Source: Phenylobacterium sp. (GTDB taxonomy: Bacteria > Pseudomonadota > Alphaproteobacteria > Caulobacterales > Caulobacteraceae). From it: a stretch of 64,000 bases of DNA. The DNA lies in the NCBI RefSeq assembly GCF_013911965.1, contig NZ_JACESE010000005.1, positions 1 to 64,000 on the forward strand, written 5' to 3'. This document shows, in pieces, positions 1 through 8,589 of the stretch; the stretch's first letter is position 1; every line of letters begins with the position of its first letter. The position numbers and the translations under genes were made by a program. The notes under the pieces were generated by a model, which was not told where the DNA came from, searched no databases, and saw nothing but the letters and a program-made list of their open reading frames with translations.

Positions 1-1
1 A

Positions 2-91
2 CCCTACGAGGCCATCTGCAAGGCCTGGGCAGACGAGCCCGACCGCTTCCGCCTCGATCCGATCCACTTGACCTCGGGACTGAACACCTAG
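2..91 (+). CDS. C-terminal end of an IS481-like transposase (partial)
   Basis: The window opens inside a reading frame that runs from base 2 to a TAG at 89-91. The 29 residues (start PYEAICKAW, end HLTSGLNT) look like the conserved tail of IS481/IS3-type integrase-core transposases, where a TPYE-x-ICK-x-W segment is followed by a short tail ending in LNT. The catalytic core would lie outside the window, so neither intactness nor family can be confirmed. It is the only sign of a mobile element near cobT. Family assignment is from memory of the tail motif. Confidence 0.55.
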   Translation, partial: PYEAICKAWADEPDRFRLDPIHLTSGLNT

Positions 92-114
92 GGCCGAACC
101 CACGGGCCGGCGCG

Positions 115-146
115 AAAACGCCCGCCGCTCGGGGAGCGGCGGGCGT
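115..146 (-). terminator. Rho-independent terminator of the DUF1328 gene
   Basis: A 13-bp GC stem (118-130 pairs with 134-146, loop 131-133) is followed on the minus strand by TTTT. It lies 27 bp past the stop of the minus-strand small membrane gene and also faces the transposase tail. Confidence 0.75.
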
Positions 147-172
147 CCTTCGTCATCGGATGGCTGTTGCGG

Positions 173-352
173 CTAGCGGCCTGTGATCTTCCGCCCGGCC
201 ATGACGCCCAGGACCAGGAAGACCAGGAAGCCCACCAGGAAGAGGAAGAAGAGAACCTTGGCGATGGTGGCGGCCACGCCGGCCACGCCGCCGAAGCCGA
301 AGAAGGCGGCGACGAGCGCCACCACGGCGAAGATAAGGGCCCATTTGAGCAT
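173..352 (-). CDS. DUF1328 (YtjA-like) small membrane protein
   Basis: A 59-residue protein that is almost entirely two hydrophobic segments (about residues 3-23 and 28-50) joined by a glycine-rich turn and ending in a basic tail. This is the signature of the DUF1328/UPF0391 family, tiny inner-membrane proteins of unknown function common in proteobacteria. I chose the ATG at 352 (MLKWAL) because the family starts this way and a GGGAGA ribosome site lies just upstream; longer in-frame starts add an unrelated arginine-rich stretch. Single gene, with its own terminator. Confidence 0.85.
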   Translation of the reverse strand: MLKWALIFAVVALVAAFFGFGGVAGVAATIAKVLFFLFLVGFLVFLVLGVMAGRKITGR

Positions 353-492
353 GTCGTGTCTCCCGTCACGTCGTCTCTGCTGTCGCCAGTCCAACGCAGC
401 CCGCGCCCCCGCCGTTCCGAAGCGGCGCAACGCGCCTCCGAAAGCGTGATCTTCCCTTCCCCCGCAGCGACCCGGCGCCTTATCTAAGAGGC

Positions 493-2445
493 ATGGCCAA
501 GTCCCCGCCCGAAAGCCCGGTCGAACCCTTCAAGCGCGCGCTGGCCAACGCCGCGCGCTCGCTCGCGGAATCGCCCGACCTGGAGATCGTCTATTCCGGC
601 GAAGGCCCGCAGCTGCAGGGCAACCGCGCCATCCTGCCCCATCCGCCGCGCGACCTGGGTCCCGACGATGCGGCCCGCATCCGCGGCCTGGCCGACCAGA
701 TGGCCCTGCGCCTGGCCCACCACGACGCCGGAGTCCACGCCAAGGGCCGCCCGCAGTCGGCGCAGGGGGGCCCGGTCTACGACGCCATCGAACGCGCCCG
801 CACAGAGGCCATCGGCGCCAATGCCCTGGGCGGCGTGCGCGAGAACCTGAAGGCGGTGTGGGACCAGGCCTACGCCAAGAAGGTCTTCAACCCCATCGAG
901 GCCCAGGCCAATCCGCCGATGGAGGAGATCGTCGGCCTGATAGTGCGCGAGCGCCTGACCGGCGAGCCGCCGCCGCCATCCGCCAAACCTCTGGTCGACC
1001 TGTTCCGCGCCGATATCGAGGCCAAGGCCGGCGCCGACCTCGACAGGCTGCTGGCCAATATCGAGGACCAGAAGGCGTTCGGGAAGGTCGCCAAGACGAT
1101 CCTGCGCGACCTCTCCATGGGCGACGACCTGTCCGACGCTCCCGAACAGCCTGACGAGGACGAGGAGGGCGGCGACGAGGGCGAGGCCGAGGCGTCCGAG
1201 GATCAGGAAGGCGGCGAGGGCGAGGACCAGTCCCCGCAGCAGACCGCCATGGACGACAGCGAGGCCACGCACCGGGAAAGCGAAGAGACCGACACCCAGG
1301 TGATGACGGCCGAGGACGACCCCGACGCCGAGGACACCGACGACCAGCCGGACATGGGCGAGGGCGAACAGCCCGCGCGGCCCGAGCTGCGCGGCGAGCC
1401 CAAGACGCCGACCTACAAGGTCTTCTCCACCGCCCACGACGAGATCGTGGCGGCCGAGGAGCTCTGCGAGGCCGAGGAGCTGGGCCGCCTGCGCGCCTAT
1501 CTCGACCAGCAGCTGGCGAGCCTGTCGACGGTCGTCTCGCGCCTGGCCAACAAGCTGCAGCGCAAGCTGATGGCCCAGCAGAACCGCACCTGGTCCTTCG
1601 ACCTGGAGGAAGGGATGCTCGATGTCGCGCGGCTGACCCGCGTCATCATCGATCCGACCGCGCCCCTCTCCTTCAAGGAGGAGAAGGACATGGAATTCCG
1701 GGACACGGTCGTCACCATCCTGATCGACAATTCCGGCTCCATGCGCGGCCGTCCGATCATGGTCGCCGCCGTCTGCGCCGACATCCTGGCCCGCACGCTC
1801 GAGCGTTGCGGCGTGAAGACCGAGATCCTGGGCTTCACCACGCGCGCCTGGAAGGGCGGCTCGAGCCGCGAGGACTGGCTGAAGGCCGGCAAGCCGCCGC
1901 AGCCCGGCCGGCTGAACGACCTGCGTCACATCATCTACAAGGCCGCCGACGCCCCCTGGCGCCGCGCCCGGCGCAATCTCGGCCTGATGATGCGCGAGGG
2001 CCTGCTGAAGGAGAACATCGACGGCGAGGCCCTGATGTGGGCGCACCACCGCCTGATGGGGCGACCGGAGCAGCGGCGCATCCTGATGGTCATCTCCGAC
2101 GGCGCGCCGGTGGACGATTCGACCCTGTCGGTGAACTCCGGCCACTACCTCGAACGTCACCTGCGCGAGGTGATCGAGGAGATCGAGACCAAGAGCCCGG
2201 TGCAGCTGATCGCCATCGGCATCGGGCACGACGTGACCCGCTACTACCGCCGCGCGGTGACCATCGTCGATGTGGAGCAGCTGGCCGGCGTCATCGTCGA
2301 CCAGCTGGCCGAGCTCTTCGACGAGGAGGTGCGCAAGCCCACCCGGGCCACGGCCAGCCTGCTGCAGCCGCCGCCGACCACGCAGGGGCCGAGCGGCCCG
2401 ACGCGGGGATCGACCTTCAAGGAAGTCCGGAGAGCGCTCGCGTGA
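493..2445 (+). CDS. cobT: Cobaltochelatase subunit CobT
   Basis: 650 residues, the usual length of CobT, the large subunit of the aerobic cobalt chelatase CobNST that inserts Co2+ into hydrogenobyrinic acid a,c-diamide in cobalamin synthesis (known role). The N-terminal half carries the CobT family domain, followed by a very acidic linker (about residues 215-305) and a C-terminal von Willebrand A domain with a MIDAS motif DNSGS at residues 412-416. The ATG at 493 has AAGAGG just upstream. The partner cobS, often adjacent in alphaproteobacteria, is not upstream here; instead a transposase tail and a DUF1328 gene are. The next gene overlaps by 4 bp (GTGA). Confidence 0.95.
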   Translation: MAKSPPESPVEPFKRALANAARSLAESPDLEIVYSGEGPQLQGNRAILPHPPRDLGPDDAARIRGLADQMALRLAHHDAGVHAKGRPQSAQGGPVYDAIERARTEAIGANALGGVRENLKAVWDQAYAKKVFNPIEAQANPPMEEIVGLIVRERLTGEPPPPSAKPLVDLFRADIEAKAGADLDRLLANIEDQKAFGKVAKTILRDLSMGDDLSDAPEQPDEDEEGGDEGEAEASEDQEGGEGEDQSPQQTAMDDSEATHRESEETDTQVMTAEDDPDAEDTDDQPDMGEGEQPARPELRGEPKTPTYKVFSTAHDEIVAAEELCEAEELGRLRAYLDQQLASLSTVVSRLANKLQRKLMAQQNRTWSFDLEEGMLDVARLTRVIIDPTAPLSFKEEKDMEFRDTVVTILIDNSGSMRGRPIMVAAVCADILARTLERCGVKTEILGFTTRAWKGGSSREDWLKAGKPPQPGRLNDLRHIIYKAADAPWRRARRNLGLMMREGLLKENIDGEALMWAHHRLMGRPEQRRILMVISDGAPVDDSTLSVNSGHYLERHLREVIEEIETKSPVQLIAIGIGHDVTRYYRRAVTIVDVEQLAGVIVDQLAELFDEEVRKPTRATASLLQPPPTTQGPSGPTRGSTFKEVRRALA

Positions 2446-3404
2446 CCCACCTGCCCCGTCTGGCGTCCCTCATCGTCGCGGCGGGGCTCGCCGCCTGCGC
2501 CCCCGAGACGGCGAAGCTGCCCTCGGCGCCGGTCGCCGCCGGCCCGGGAATCGCCGTGACCGCCCAGGCCGTGCCGCTGAACCCCGACGCCCCGGGACAG
2601 AGCGCCATCGGCGCCTTCCGCTACGCCGGAGGCCTCGCCCTCTCGGCGGAGAGCACGGCGCGATTCCATGGCCTGTCCGATCTCGTGGTGAGCGAAGACG
2701 GCGCGCTGACCGCCATCAGCGACGAGGGCGACCTGATCGAGGGCCGGCTGGTCTTCGCCGACGGGCGCCTGAGCGGCCTGGCCGACGTCCGGCTGGCGCC
2801 CCTGCCCGGGCTCGATGGCCAGCCCCTGCAGAACAAGGCCCAGTCCGACGCCGAAGGGCTCGCCATCCTGCCCAATGGCGACCGCCTGGTCAGCTTCGAG
2901 CGCGACCATCGAATCTGGCTCTATCCCGCCGACGGCTCGCCGCCACGTCCCGCGCCGACGCCCGAGGCGGACTTCCCCGCCAATGGCGGTCTGGAGGCTT
3001 TGGGCGCCGATCCGCAGTCGGCGCCGGACGCCTATGTCGCCGGCGGAGAAGATTCGGGGCAGACCTGGACCTGCCGGGTCTCGGCCGGCTGCACGGCGGC
3101 CTACCTGGTGGAGAAGCCTGCGGACTACGGCCTCGTCGCCCTGCGCCGGCTGCCGCAGGACCGCACCGCATACCTCCTGCGCGCCTGGGACCCGCTGCGG
3201 GGCAACCGCATCGTCCTGACGATCCGCGGCCCGGCCGGCGAGATCGCGCGCATGGAGATGGAGCGGCCGCTGACCATCGACAATTTCGAAGGCGTGGACT
3301 TCGTCCCGCGCGAGGATGGCGGCTATCGCCTCTACCTGCTGGCCGACGACAATTTCCAGAGCAGCCAGCGCACCCTGCTGCTGGCCTTCGACTGGACGCC
3401 CTGA
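2442..3404 (+). CDS. Phytase/esterase-like lipoprotein (PF13449-type)
   Basis: 320 residues starting with GTG overlapping the cobT stop (GTGA), so translation is probably coupled. The first 18 residues form a lipoprotein signal with lipobox LAAC. The body resembles the esterase-like domain of phytases, a beta-propeller-like fold: repeated G-x-D-D/S motifs, [14 protein letters not shown] and NFEGVDF. This family is commonly found just upstream of rpmB and beside cobT in Caulobacterales (from memory). The substrate is unknown. It probably acts in the periplasm, anchored in a membrane. Confidence 0.8.
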   Translation: MTHLPRLASLIVAAGLAACAPETAKLPSAPVAAGPGIAVTAQAVPLNPDAPGQSAIGAFRYAGGLALSAESTARFHGLSDLVVSEDGALTAISDEGDLIEGRLVFADGRLSGLADVRLAPLPGLDGQPLQNKAQSDAEGLAILPNGDRLVSFERDHRIWLYPADGSPPRPAPTPEADFPANGGLEALGADPQSAPDAYVAGGEDSGQTWTCRVSAGCTAAYLVEKPADYGLVALRRLPQDRTAYLLRAWDPLRGNRIVLTIRGPAGEIARMEMERPLTIDNFEGVDFVPREDGGYRLYLLADDNFQSSQRTLLLAFDWTP

Positions 3405-3431
3405 GGGCGGAAGACGAAACAGCCGAAAACG

Positions 3432-3459
3432 AAAAAGGCCGGCCCCGCAGGACCGGCCT
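3432..3459 (-). terminator. Rho-independent terminator of rpmB
   Basis: AGGCCGG at 3436-3442 pairs with CCGGCCT at 3453-3459; on the minus strand the stem is followed by TTTTT. It lies between the convergent lipoprotein gene and rpmB and could stop both, but the T-run favours rpmB. Confidence 0.75.
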
Positions 3460-3483
3460 CTTCGAACCGTCAGGTCGCCTGGA

Positions 3484-3780
3484 TCAGGCGGCCTTGGTCT
3501 CGGCGAGCTTGGCCTTCAGCTGGCGCTTGATCTTCAGAGCGCGCGGCGAGAGCTGCTCGTCGCGGGCCTTGACCAGGAAGGCGTCGAGGCCGCCCTTGAA
3601 GTCGAGCGTGCGCAGCGCCGCATTGCTGACGCGCAGCTTGAACGACTGGCCGAGCGCGTCGGACTGCAGGGTCGCCGGAGACAGCGCCGGCAGGAAGCGG
3701 CGCTTGGTCTTGATATTCGAGTGGCTGACGTTGTGACCGACCATCGGACCAACGCCAGTGAGTTCGCAGCGGCGCGACAT
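3484..3780 (-). CDS. rpmB: 50S ribosomal protein L28
   Basis: 98 residues, typical of alphaproteobacterial L28 (longer than the 78-residue E. coli form by a C-terminal Lys/Ala-rich extension). The start MSRRCELTG and the [10 protein letters not shown] segment are the family signature. It is part of the large ribosomal subunit. The ATG at 3780 is fixed by the conserved N terminus. Transcribed alone from the long intergenic region shared with the TetR gene and ended by its own terminator. Confidence 0.97.
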   Translation of the reverse strand: MSRRCELTGVGPMVGHNVSHSNIKTKRRFLPALSPATLQSDALGQSFKLRVSNAALRTLDFKGGLDAFLVKARDEQLSPRALKIKRQLKAKLAETKAA

Positions 3781-4181
3781 GGTGTTCAACCTTCGCGTGG
3801 AAACCAAAACGGCGGGACCAGCCCGCGCAAGAGAGCGGGCGATATAGGCGAAAGCCGCCCGGCCCGTCAAGGCGGCGCGGGTCGGGATCTGCCTCGCGCC
3901 GTCCGCCGCATCGCCGCCGCCGTCGCCGGCCGCCCTGCGACCGCGTGACTCAGGGCGCACACGGAGCTTCTGGGTTGTGGTTAATCAAGCTTAAGCTACA
4001 ATACTTGGTATGGAACAAAGCCCGAATCGGCGCGAGTCGCTGATTCGGTCCTGATTCGTTTCGCCCGCGTTCCGGCGCGCCGGCTGGCCGCGTTAACCGC
4101 CCCCCTGTGAACAGACAAGCCTTGCCTTGCGGCCGTTTTCGGCACAGTAATAACTGACCGGTCAGTTATTAGTTAGGCGCC
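3781..4181. other. 401-bp divergent intergenic region (rpmB / tetR)
   Basis: No gene seen. It holds the rpmB leader, an AT-rich patch at about 3978-4020 that stands out against the GC-rich background and includes the palindrome AGCTTAAGCT (3988-3997), and a hairpin at 4024-4046 (GAATC-g-GCG, 5-nt loop, CGC-t-GATTC). The TetR operator closes its right end. The hairpin lacks a T-run, so I cannot call it a terminator; a small RNA or leader structure is possible. Confidence 0.5.
4148..4171. promoter_or_regulatory. Perfect 24-bp palindromic operator for the TetR-type regulator
   Basis: The 12-base half-site TAATAACTGACC is followed immediately by its exact reverse complement. It ends 10 bp before the regulator ATG and overlaps the plausible -10 region (TAATAA with TTGCCT/TTGCGG upstream), as expected for an autoregulatory TetR operator that blocks RNA polymerase. 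Confidence 0.85.
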
Positions 4182-4820
4182 ATGCTCCCCTCCGGCCAGC
4201 CGAAGTTCCGCCGCCGCAAGGCCGCCCGACCCGACGAGATCGTCGCCGCGGCGCTGGAGATCTTTTCGGAGAAGGGCTTCGCCGCCGCCCGCCTGGACGA
4301 CATCGCCGCCCGGGCCGGCGTGTCCAAAGGCGCCATCTACCTCTACTTCGCGACCAAGGAAGACATCTTCCGCGCGGTCATCGCCCAGGCCGTCCTGCCC
4401 AATGTCGGGCAGATCCGGCAGCTGGCGGCGGCCCATCCCGGCCCGTTCTCCGATCTCGCACGGGGTCTGGCGGCGCTCGCCCCGACGCTGCTCGCCCGCT
4501 CCGAGCTTGGCGGGGTGATCAAGATGGTGGTGGGCGAGGCCCGGAATTTCCCCGAAATCGCCCGTTTGTGGCACGACCAGGTGATCGACCCGGCCCTGGG
4601 GGCGCTGAGCGAGGCCATCGGCGCCGCCCAGGCCCGCGGCGAAGTCCGGCCAGGCGATCCCCGACTCTACGCCCTGGGGCTCATAGGCCCCCTGCTGGCG
4701 GGCGTCATCTGGCGCGAGACCTTCACGCCGGTGGGCGCGGAGCCCTTCGATCTGCCCACCCTCGCCCGTCAGCATTTCGAGACCGCCCTGCGGGGCATGA
4801 GCCCGGACCCAACGGCATGA
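4182..4820 (+). CDS. TetR/AcrR-family repressor of the adjoining ABC exporter
   Basis: 212 residues. The N terminus has the TetR helix-turn-helix: EIVAAALEIFSEKGF, then ARAGVSKGAIYLYF (about residues 20-60). The rest is an all-helical ligand-binding and dimerisation domain. It overlaps the downstream HlyD gene by ATGA and sits behind a perfect palindrome that overlaps its own promoter, so it most likely represses the whole four-gene operon and is released by a substrate of the pump. The arrangement matches E. coli cecR(ybiH)-ybhG-ybhF-ybhS-ybhR (known); ligand not predictable. Confidence 0.93.
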   Translation: MLPSGQPKFRRRKAARPDEIVAAALEIFSEKGFAAARLDDIAARAGVSKGAIYLYFATKEDIFRAVIAQAVLPNVGQIRQLAAAHPGPFSDLARGLAALAPTLLARSELGGVIKMVVGEARNFPEIARLWHDQVIDPALGALSEAIGAAQARGEVRPGDPRLYALGLIGPLLAGVIWRETFTPVGAEPFDLPTLARQHFETALRGMSPDPTA

Positions 4821-5797
4821 ATCGCCAGCGTCTCCTCATCGTCGGTCTGGTCGCGGTCGCCGGCGCGATCGTCCTTGCGCTCTGGCTGGCGCCGCGGCTG
4901 GGACATGTTGACACCCTCACGGGTTACGTCGAGGGCGAGCCGCTCTACCTCGCCTCCCCCGTCTCCGGCGCGCTGACGTCGGTGGCGGTCAGCCGCGGGC
5001 AGAGGGTCGGCGCAGGACAGCCCCTGTTCGTCGTCGACCCCGACCAGGCCGCCGCACAGCTGGACCAGGCGCAGGCCGCGGCCGAGGCGGCCGAAGCCCA
5101 GGTCGCCGATGCGCGAAAGGGCGGCCGGCCGGCCGAACTGGCCGTGCTGGAGGCCAACATCGCCGCAGCCGAGGCCCGCGCCCGCGAGGCCCAGGCCGAG
5201 CTTCGCCGCGTGGCGACGCTGGCCGAGACGGGCGTCTATGCGCCGGCCCGCCTCGACGACGCCCGCGCCGCGGCCGAAGCCGCCCGGGCCCAGCTCGCCG
5301 CCGCCCGCCGCCAGCGGGACGCTGCGGCCCTGGGCGCGCGGGAGGACCTGCTGCGCGCTGCGGAGTCCCGCGTGCGCGAGGCGCAGGCCCAGGTCGCCGC
5401 CGCCGGCGCCCGCCTGGACGACCTGTCGCCCGCGGCCCCCGCCGCCGCGCGGGTCGAGGACGTCTTCTATCAGGAAGGCGAGTGGGTGGCGGCCAACCAG
5501 CCGGTCCTGTCCCTGCTGCCGGACGACCGGGTCAAGATCCGCTTCTTCGCGCCCCAGGACACGATCCAGGCCTATCGCCCCGGCCGGACCGTCGCCTTCT
5601 CCTGTGACGGCTGCCCGGCGGACCTGACGGCGGAGATCACCTATGTGAGTCCGCGGCCCGAATTCACCCCGCCGGTGATCTACAGCCGCGAGGCCCGCGA
5701 CCGGCTTGTCTATCTGGTGGAGGCGCGGCCGTCCCGGCTGCTCAATCCGGGGCAACCGGTGGACGTTCGCCCGCTGGCCACGGAGCGGGCCCGGTGA
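4817..5797 (+). CDS. HlyD/YbhG-like membrane fusion protein
   Basis: 326 residues with one N-terminal membrane anchor (about residues 5-27), then a biotinyl-lipoyl-like segment (YLASPVSGAL...VSRGQRVGAGQPLF), a long Ala/Glu/Arg-rich coiled-coil hairpin (about 80-215) and a C-terminal beta barrel. This is the periplasmic adaptor layout that links an inner-membrane ABC transporter to an outer-membrane channel. ATGA overlap with tetR and GTGA overlap with the ATPase gene show tight coupling. No outer-membrane factor gene is adjacent, so TolC-like partner would be elsewhere. Confidence 0.9.
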   Translation: MNRQRLLIVGLVAVAGAIVLALWLAPRLGHVDTLTGYVEGEPLYLASPVSGALTSVAVSRGQRVGAGQPLFVVDPDQAAAQLDQAQAAAEAAEAQVADARKGGRPAELAVLEANIAAAEARAREAQAELRRVATLAETGVYAPARLDDARAAAEAARAQLAAARRQRDAAALGAREDLLRAAESRVREAQAQVAAAGARLDDLSPAAPAAARVEDVFYQEGEWVAANQPVLSLLPDDRVKIRFFAPQDTIQAYRPGRTVAFSCDGCPADLTAEITYVSPRPEFTPPVIYSREARDRLVYLVEARPSRLLNPGQPVDVRPLATERAR

Positions 5798-6711
5798 CCC
5801 TGGCCATCGACGTGCGGGGGCTGAACAAGAGCTTCGGCGACAAGCACGTGGTGCAGGACGTCTCCATTCAGGTCGAGCAGGGCCGCATCTGCGGCTTCCT
5901 CGGCCCCAACGGCTCGGGCAAGACCACGACGCTTCGCATGCTCTGCGGCCTGCTGACGCCGGATTCGGGCGAAGGCGCCTGCCTGGGCTTCGACATCCTG
6001 CGCCAGGCCGGCGAGATCAAGCGGCGCACCGGCTACATGACCCAGAAGTTCTCGCTCTACGAGGACCTGACGATCGCGGAGAACCTGCAGTTCACCGCCC
6101 GGGTCTATGGGCTGGACCGGCGGCGACAGCGGGTGGATTCCGCGCTCGAGCGCCTGGGCCTGTCGGCGCGGCGCGGACAGCTGGCCGGCGCGCTGTCCGG
6201 CGGCTGGAAGCAGCGCCTGGCCCTGGCCGCCGCCACCCTGCACGAGCCGCAGCTTCTCCTGCTCGACGAGCCCACCGCCGGCGTCGACCCGCTGGCGCGG
6301 CGCACCTTCTGGGACGAGATCCACGCCCTGTCGGGCCAGGGCCTGACCGTGCTGGTCTCCACCCACTACATGGACGAGGCCGAGCGGTGCCATGAGATCG
6401 CCTATATCAGCTATGGCCGCCTGATCGCCCGGGGCACGGCCGGCGAGGTGGCCGACCAGGCCCGCCTCGTCACCCTGCGCGGCGAAGGCCCGGGGATCGA
6501 CCGGCTGTCGGGCGAGATCGACGGCGCGCCCGGCGTCGACAGCGTCGCCCCCTTCGGCGCGGCCCTGCACGTCAGCGGCTCGGACCGGGCGGCGCTGGAG
6601 ACCGCCCTGAAGCCCTGGATGCGCCCGCCCTATCGCTGGACCGAGGTCGAGCCGACGCTGGAGGACGTCTTCATCAAGCTGATGAAGACCTCGCAGGACA
6701 ATTTCCGATGA
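5794..6711 (+). CDS. ABC transporter ATP-binding protein (YbhF-type, single domain)
   Basis: 305 residues. Walker A GPNGSGKT at residues 37-44, signature LSGGWKQR, Walker B LLLLDEPTAGVD and the switch histidine in STHYMDEAE are intact. E. coli YbhF has two ATPase domains; this one has a single domain and presumably works as a homodimer. GTG start overlaps the adaptor stop (GTGA) and its own stop overlaps the permease start (ATGA). It powers export by the adjoining permease. Confidence 0.93.
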   Translation: MTLAIDVRGLNKSFGDKHVVQDVSIQVEQGRICGFLGPNGSGKTTTLRMLCGLLTPDSGEGACLGFDILRQAGEIKRRTGYMTQKFSLYEDLTIAENLQFTARVYGLDRRRQRVDSALERLGLSARRGQLAGALSGGWKQRLALAAATLHEPQLLLLDEPTAGVDPLARRTFWDEIHALSGQGLTVLVSTHYMDEAERCHEIAYISYGRLIARGTAGEVADQARLVTLRGEGPGIDRLSGEIDGAPGVDSVAPFGAALHVSGSDRAALETALKPWMRPPYRWTEVEPTLEDVFIKLMKTSQDNFR

Positions 6712-7841
6712 GCGGCCTTTCCGGCGCCCGAGTCCTGGCGGTCCTGATCAAGGAGTTCAAACAGCTCACCCGCGACCGGCTGACCTACGCCATGATGCTG
6801 GCCATGCCGGTCGTTCAGCTCCTGCTGTTCGGCTACGCCATCAACACCGAACCCCGCCACCTGCCGACCGCCGTGCTCGTCCAGGAGGACAGCGTCTTCG
6901 CCCGCTCGGTGCTGACGGGGCTGAAGAACAGCGACTATTTCGACCTCGTCGCCCAGGCGCGCAGCCCGCAGGAACTGGACGCCATGATCCGCCAGGGCGA
7001 GGCGCAGTTCGCCATCACCATCCCCGGCGACTTCACCCGCCGCGTCGTGCGCGGCGACGGAGCCCAGATCCTGGTGGAAGCCGATGCGGCCGATCCGTCG
7101 GCGACCGGCGCGGCGGTCGCCGCCCTGGCGGCCCTGCCGCGCGAAGCCCTGGCCCACGACCTGAAAAGGGCGCTCGCCCCCCTCGCGCGCGGCGCGCCGC
7201 CGTTCGAGGTGGTGATCCACCGGCGCTTCAATCCGGAATCGATCACCGCCTACAACATCGTGCCGGGCCTGCTGGGCGTCATCCTCTCCATGACGCTGGT
7301 CATGATGACCGCGCTCAGCGTCACCCGCGAGATCGAGCGCGGCACCATGGAGAGCCTGCTCGCCACGCCCGTCGAGCCGCTGGAGGTGATGGTCGGCAAG
7401 CTCGCCCCCTACGTCCTGGTGGGCCTCGTGCAGACCGCCCTGATCCTGATCCTGGCGGCCACCCTGTTCGACGTTCCCATGGGCGGTGGCTGGCTTGGCC
7501 TTTCGGCCGGCGTCGGGCTCTTCATCGTCGGTTCGCTGGCGCTCGGCTTCCTGATCTCCACCGTGGCGCGGTCCCAGCTGCAGGCCATGCAGATGAGCAT
7601 CTTCTACATGCTGCCTTCCATCCTGCTGTCGGGCTTCATGTTCCCTTTCCGCGGCATGCCGGACTGGGCCCAGGCGCTCGGCCAGGTCATTCCGGTCACC
7701 CACTTCCTGCGTGTCGTGCGCGGGGCCCTGCTGAAGGGCCAGGCCTTCCCCGACATGTGGCGCGAGCTGGCGGCCCTGCTCGCTTTCGTGCTGGTGGTCA
7801 CGGCGCTCGCCATGGCGCGCTACCACCGGACCCTGGACTAG
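6708..7841 (+). CDS. ABC-2 type permease (YbhS/YbhR-like)
   Basis: 377 residues with the ABC-2 exporter plan: an N-terminal membrane helix (about 24-44, preceded by LIKEFKQLTRDR), a large extracytoplasmic domain (about 50-180), then five helices (about 185-370). The ERGTMESLLATPV segment is typical of the family. One permease gene replaces the YbhS/YbhR pair, implying a homodimer. Last gene of the tetR-hlyD-ATPase operon; its stop codon overlaps the stop of the converging phosphatase gene (7838-7841), leaving no room for a classical terminator. Confidence 0.92.
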   Translation: MSGLSGARVLAVLIKEFKQLTRDRLTYAMMLAMPVVQLLLFGYAINTEPRHLPTAVLVQEDSVFARSVLTGLKNSDYFDLVAQARSPQELDAMIRQGEAQFAITIPGDFTRRVVRGDGAQILVEADAADPSATGAAVAALAALPREALAHDLKRALAPLARGAPPFEVVIHRRFNPESITAYNIVPGLLGVILSMTLVMMTALSVTREIERGTMESLLATPVEPLEVMVGKLAPYVLVGLVQTALILILAATLFDVPMGGGWLGLSAGVGLFIVGSLALGFLISTVARSQLQAMQMSIFYMLPSILLSGFMFPFRGMPDWAQALGQVIPVTHFLRVVRGALLKGQAFPDMWRELAALLAFVLVVTALAMARYHRTLD

Positions 7842-8587
7842 CCGCCCTGCGCCACGGCCCAGACGACGATCAGGCTGACATTGTCGGGGGCGCCCCGCTG
7901 GAGCGCGAGCTCCAGCAGACCGTCGGCCGCCGTCTCCGGATCGGCGGCCGCCAAATGCTCGGCGAGCTCGGCGTCCGAGACGCAGGCCGTCAGACCATCG
8001 GAGCAGAGCAGGAACCGGTCGCCGGCCGCGATCTCGGCGAAGCGCTGGTCGAGGTCCAGTTCGGCCGCCGCGCCGACCGCCCGCGTCACCATGTGGACCT
8101 TGGGATGTGTCCGCCGCGCCGTCTCGGCGATCTCGCCGCGGTCGATCAGGCTCTGGACCACGGTGTGGTCGTGGGTGACCTGTTCCAGCCGCCGGTCCCG
8201 CAGGCGGTAGGCCCGGCTGTCGCCGGCCCAGACGCACGCGAAATGCCCGTCATGCGCCAGCAGCGCGACGACCGTGGCCCCGCTCGTGCCCCCGCCCGCC
8301 TCGCCCGCCGCGCGGAAGAGGTCGCCGTTCACCTGCTCGACGCCGCCGATCAGCGCCCGCAGGCGCTGATATCCGGAGCCGTCCGGCGTCAGGCGATCGA
8401 GCGCCTCGACCAGGCGCGAGGCGGCGACCTCGCCGGCCTGGTGACCGCCCATTCCGTCGGCGACGGCCCATAGGCCGGCGTCCGTCCGGACGAGCAGCCG
8501 ATCCTCGTTGAGCGACCGGACACATCCCGCATGGGTGCGAGCGGCGGCGCGGAAGGTCAGGCGCGGGGGGCAGTCGACCTCCCCCAT
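7838..8587 (-). CDS. PP2C-family Ser/Thr phosphatase (PppA-like)
   Basis: 249 residues, a compact bacterial PP2C/Stp1-type phosphatase. Metal-binding motifs are present: NEDR near the N terminus, ADGMGGH, AGDSRAY, CSDGLT and the C-terminal DNVSLIV. The start at 8587 lies 2 bp after the stop of the FHA gene, and the kinase lies beyond that, so kinase, FHA reader and phosphatase form one operon. In T6SS loci (Pseudomonas PpkA-Fha1-PppA, known) the phosphatase counters kinase activation of secretion. Role here inferred from that gene set. Confidence 0.92.
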   Translation of the reverse strand: MGEVDCPPRLTFRAAARTHAGCVRSLNEDRLLVRTDAGLWAVADGMGGHQAGEVAASRLVEALDRLTPDGSGYQRLRALIGGVEQVNGDLFRAAGEAGGGTSGATVVALLAHDGHFACVWAGDSRAYRLRDRRLEQVTHDHTVVQSLIDRGEIAETARRTHPKVHMVTRAVGAAAELDLDQRFAEIAAGDRFLLCSDGLTACVSDAELAEHLAAADPETAADGLLELALQRGAPDNVSLIVVWAVAQGG

Positions 8588-8589
8588 GC

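Noticed and set aside
484-2229. Long minus-strand frame opposite cobT, and similar long frames such as 14561-17623 and 9188-12145
   Set aside because: They are shadows of well-supported genes on the other strand, low in complexity (His/Gln/Arg/Gly rich) and lack family motifs; a GC-rich genome makes such frames common.
3981-3994. TTAA-N6-TTAA resembling a CtrA site
   Set aside because: The CtrA consensus needs seven bases between the half-sites; here there are six, and it is 190 bp from any start.
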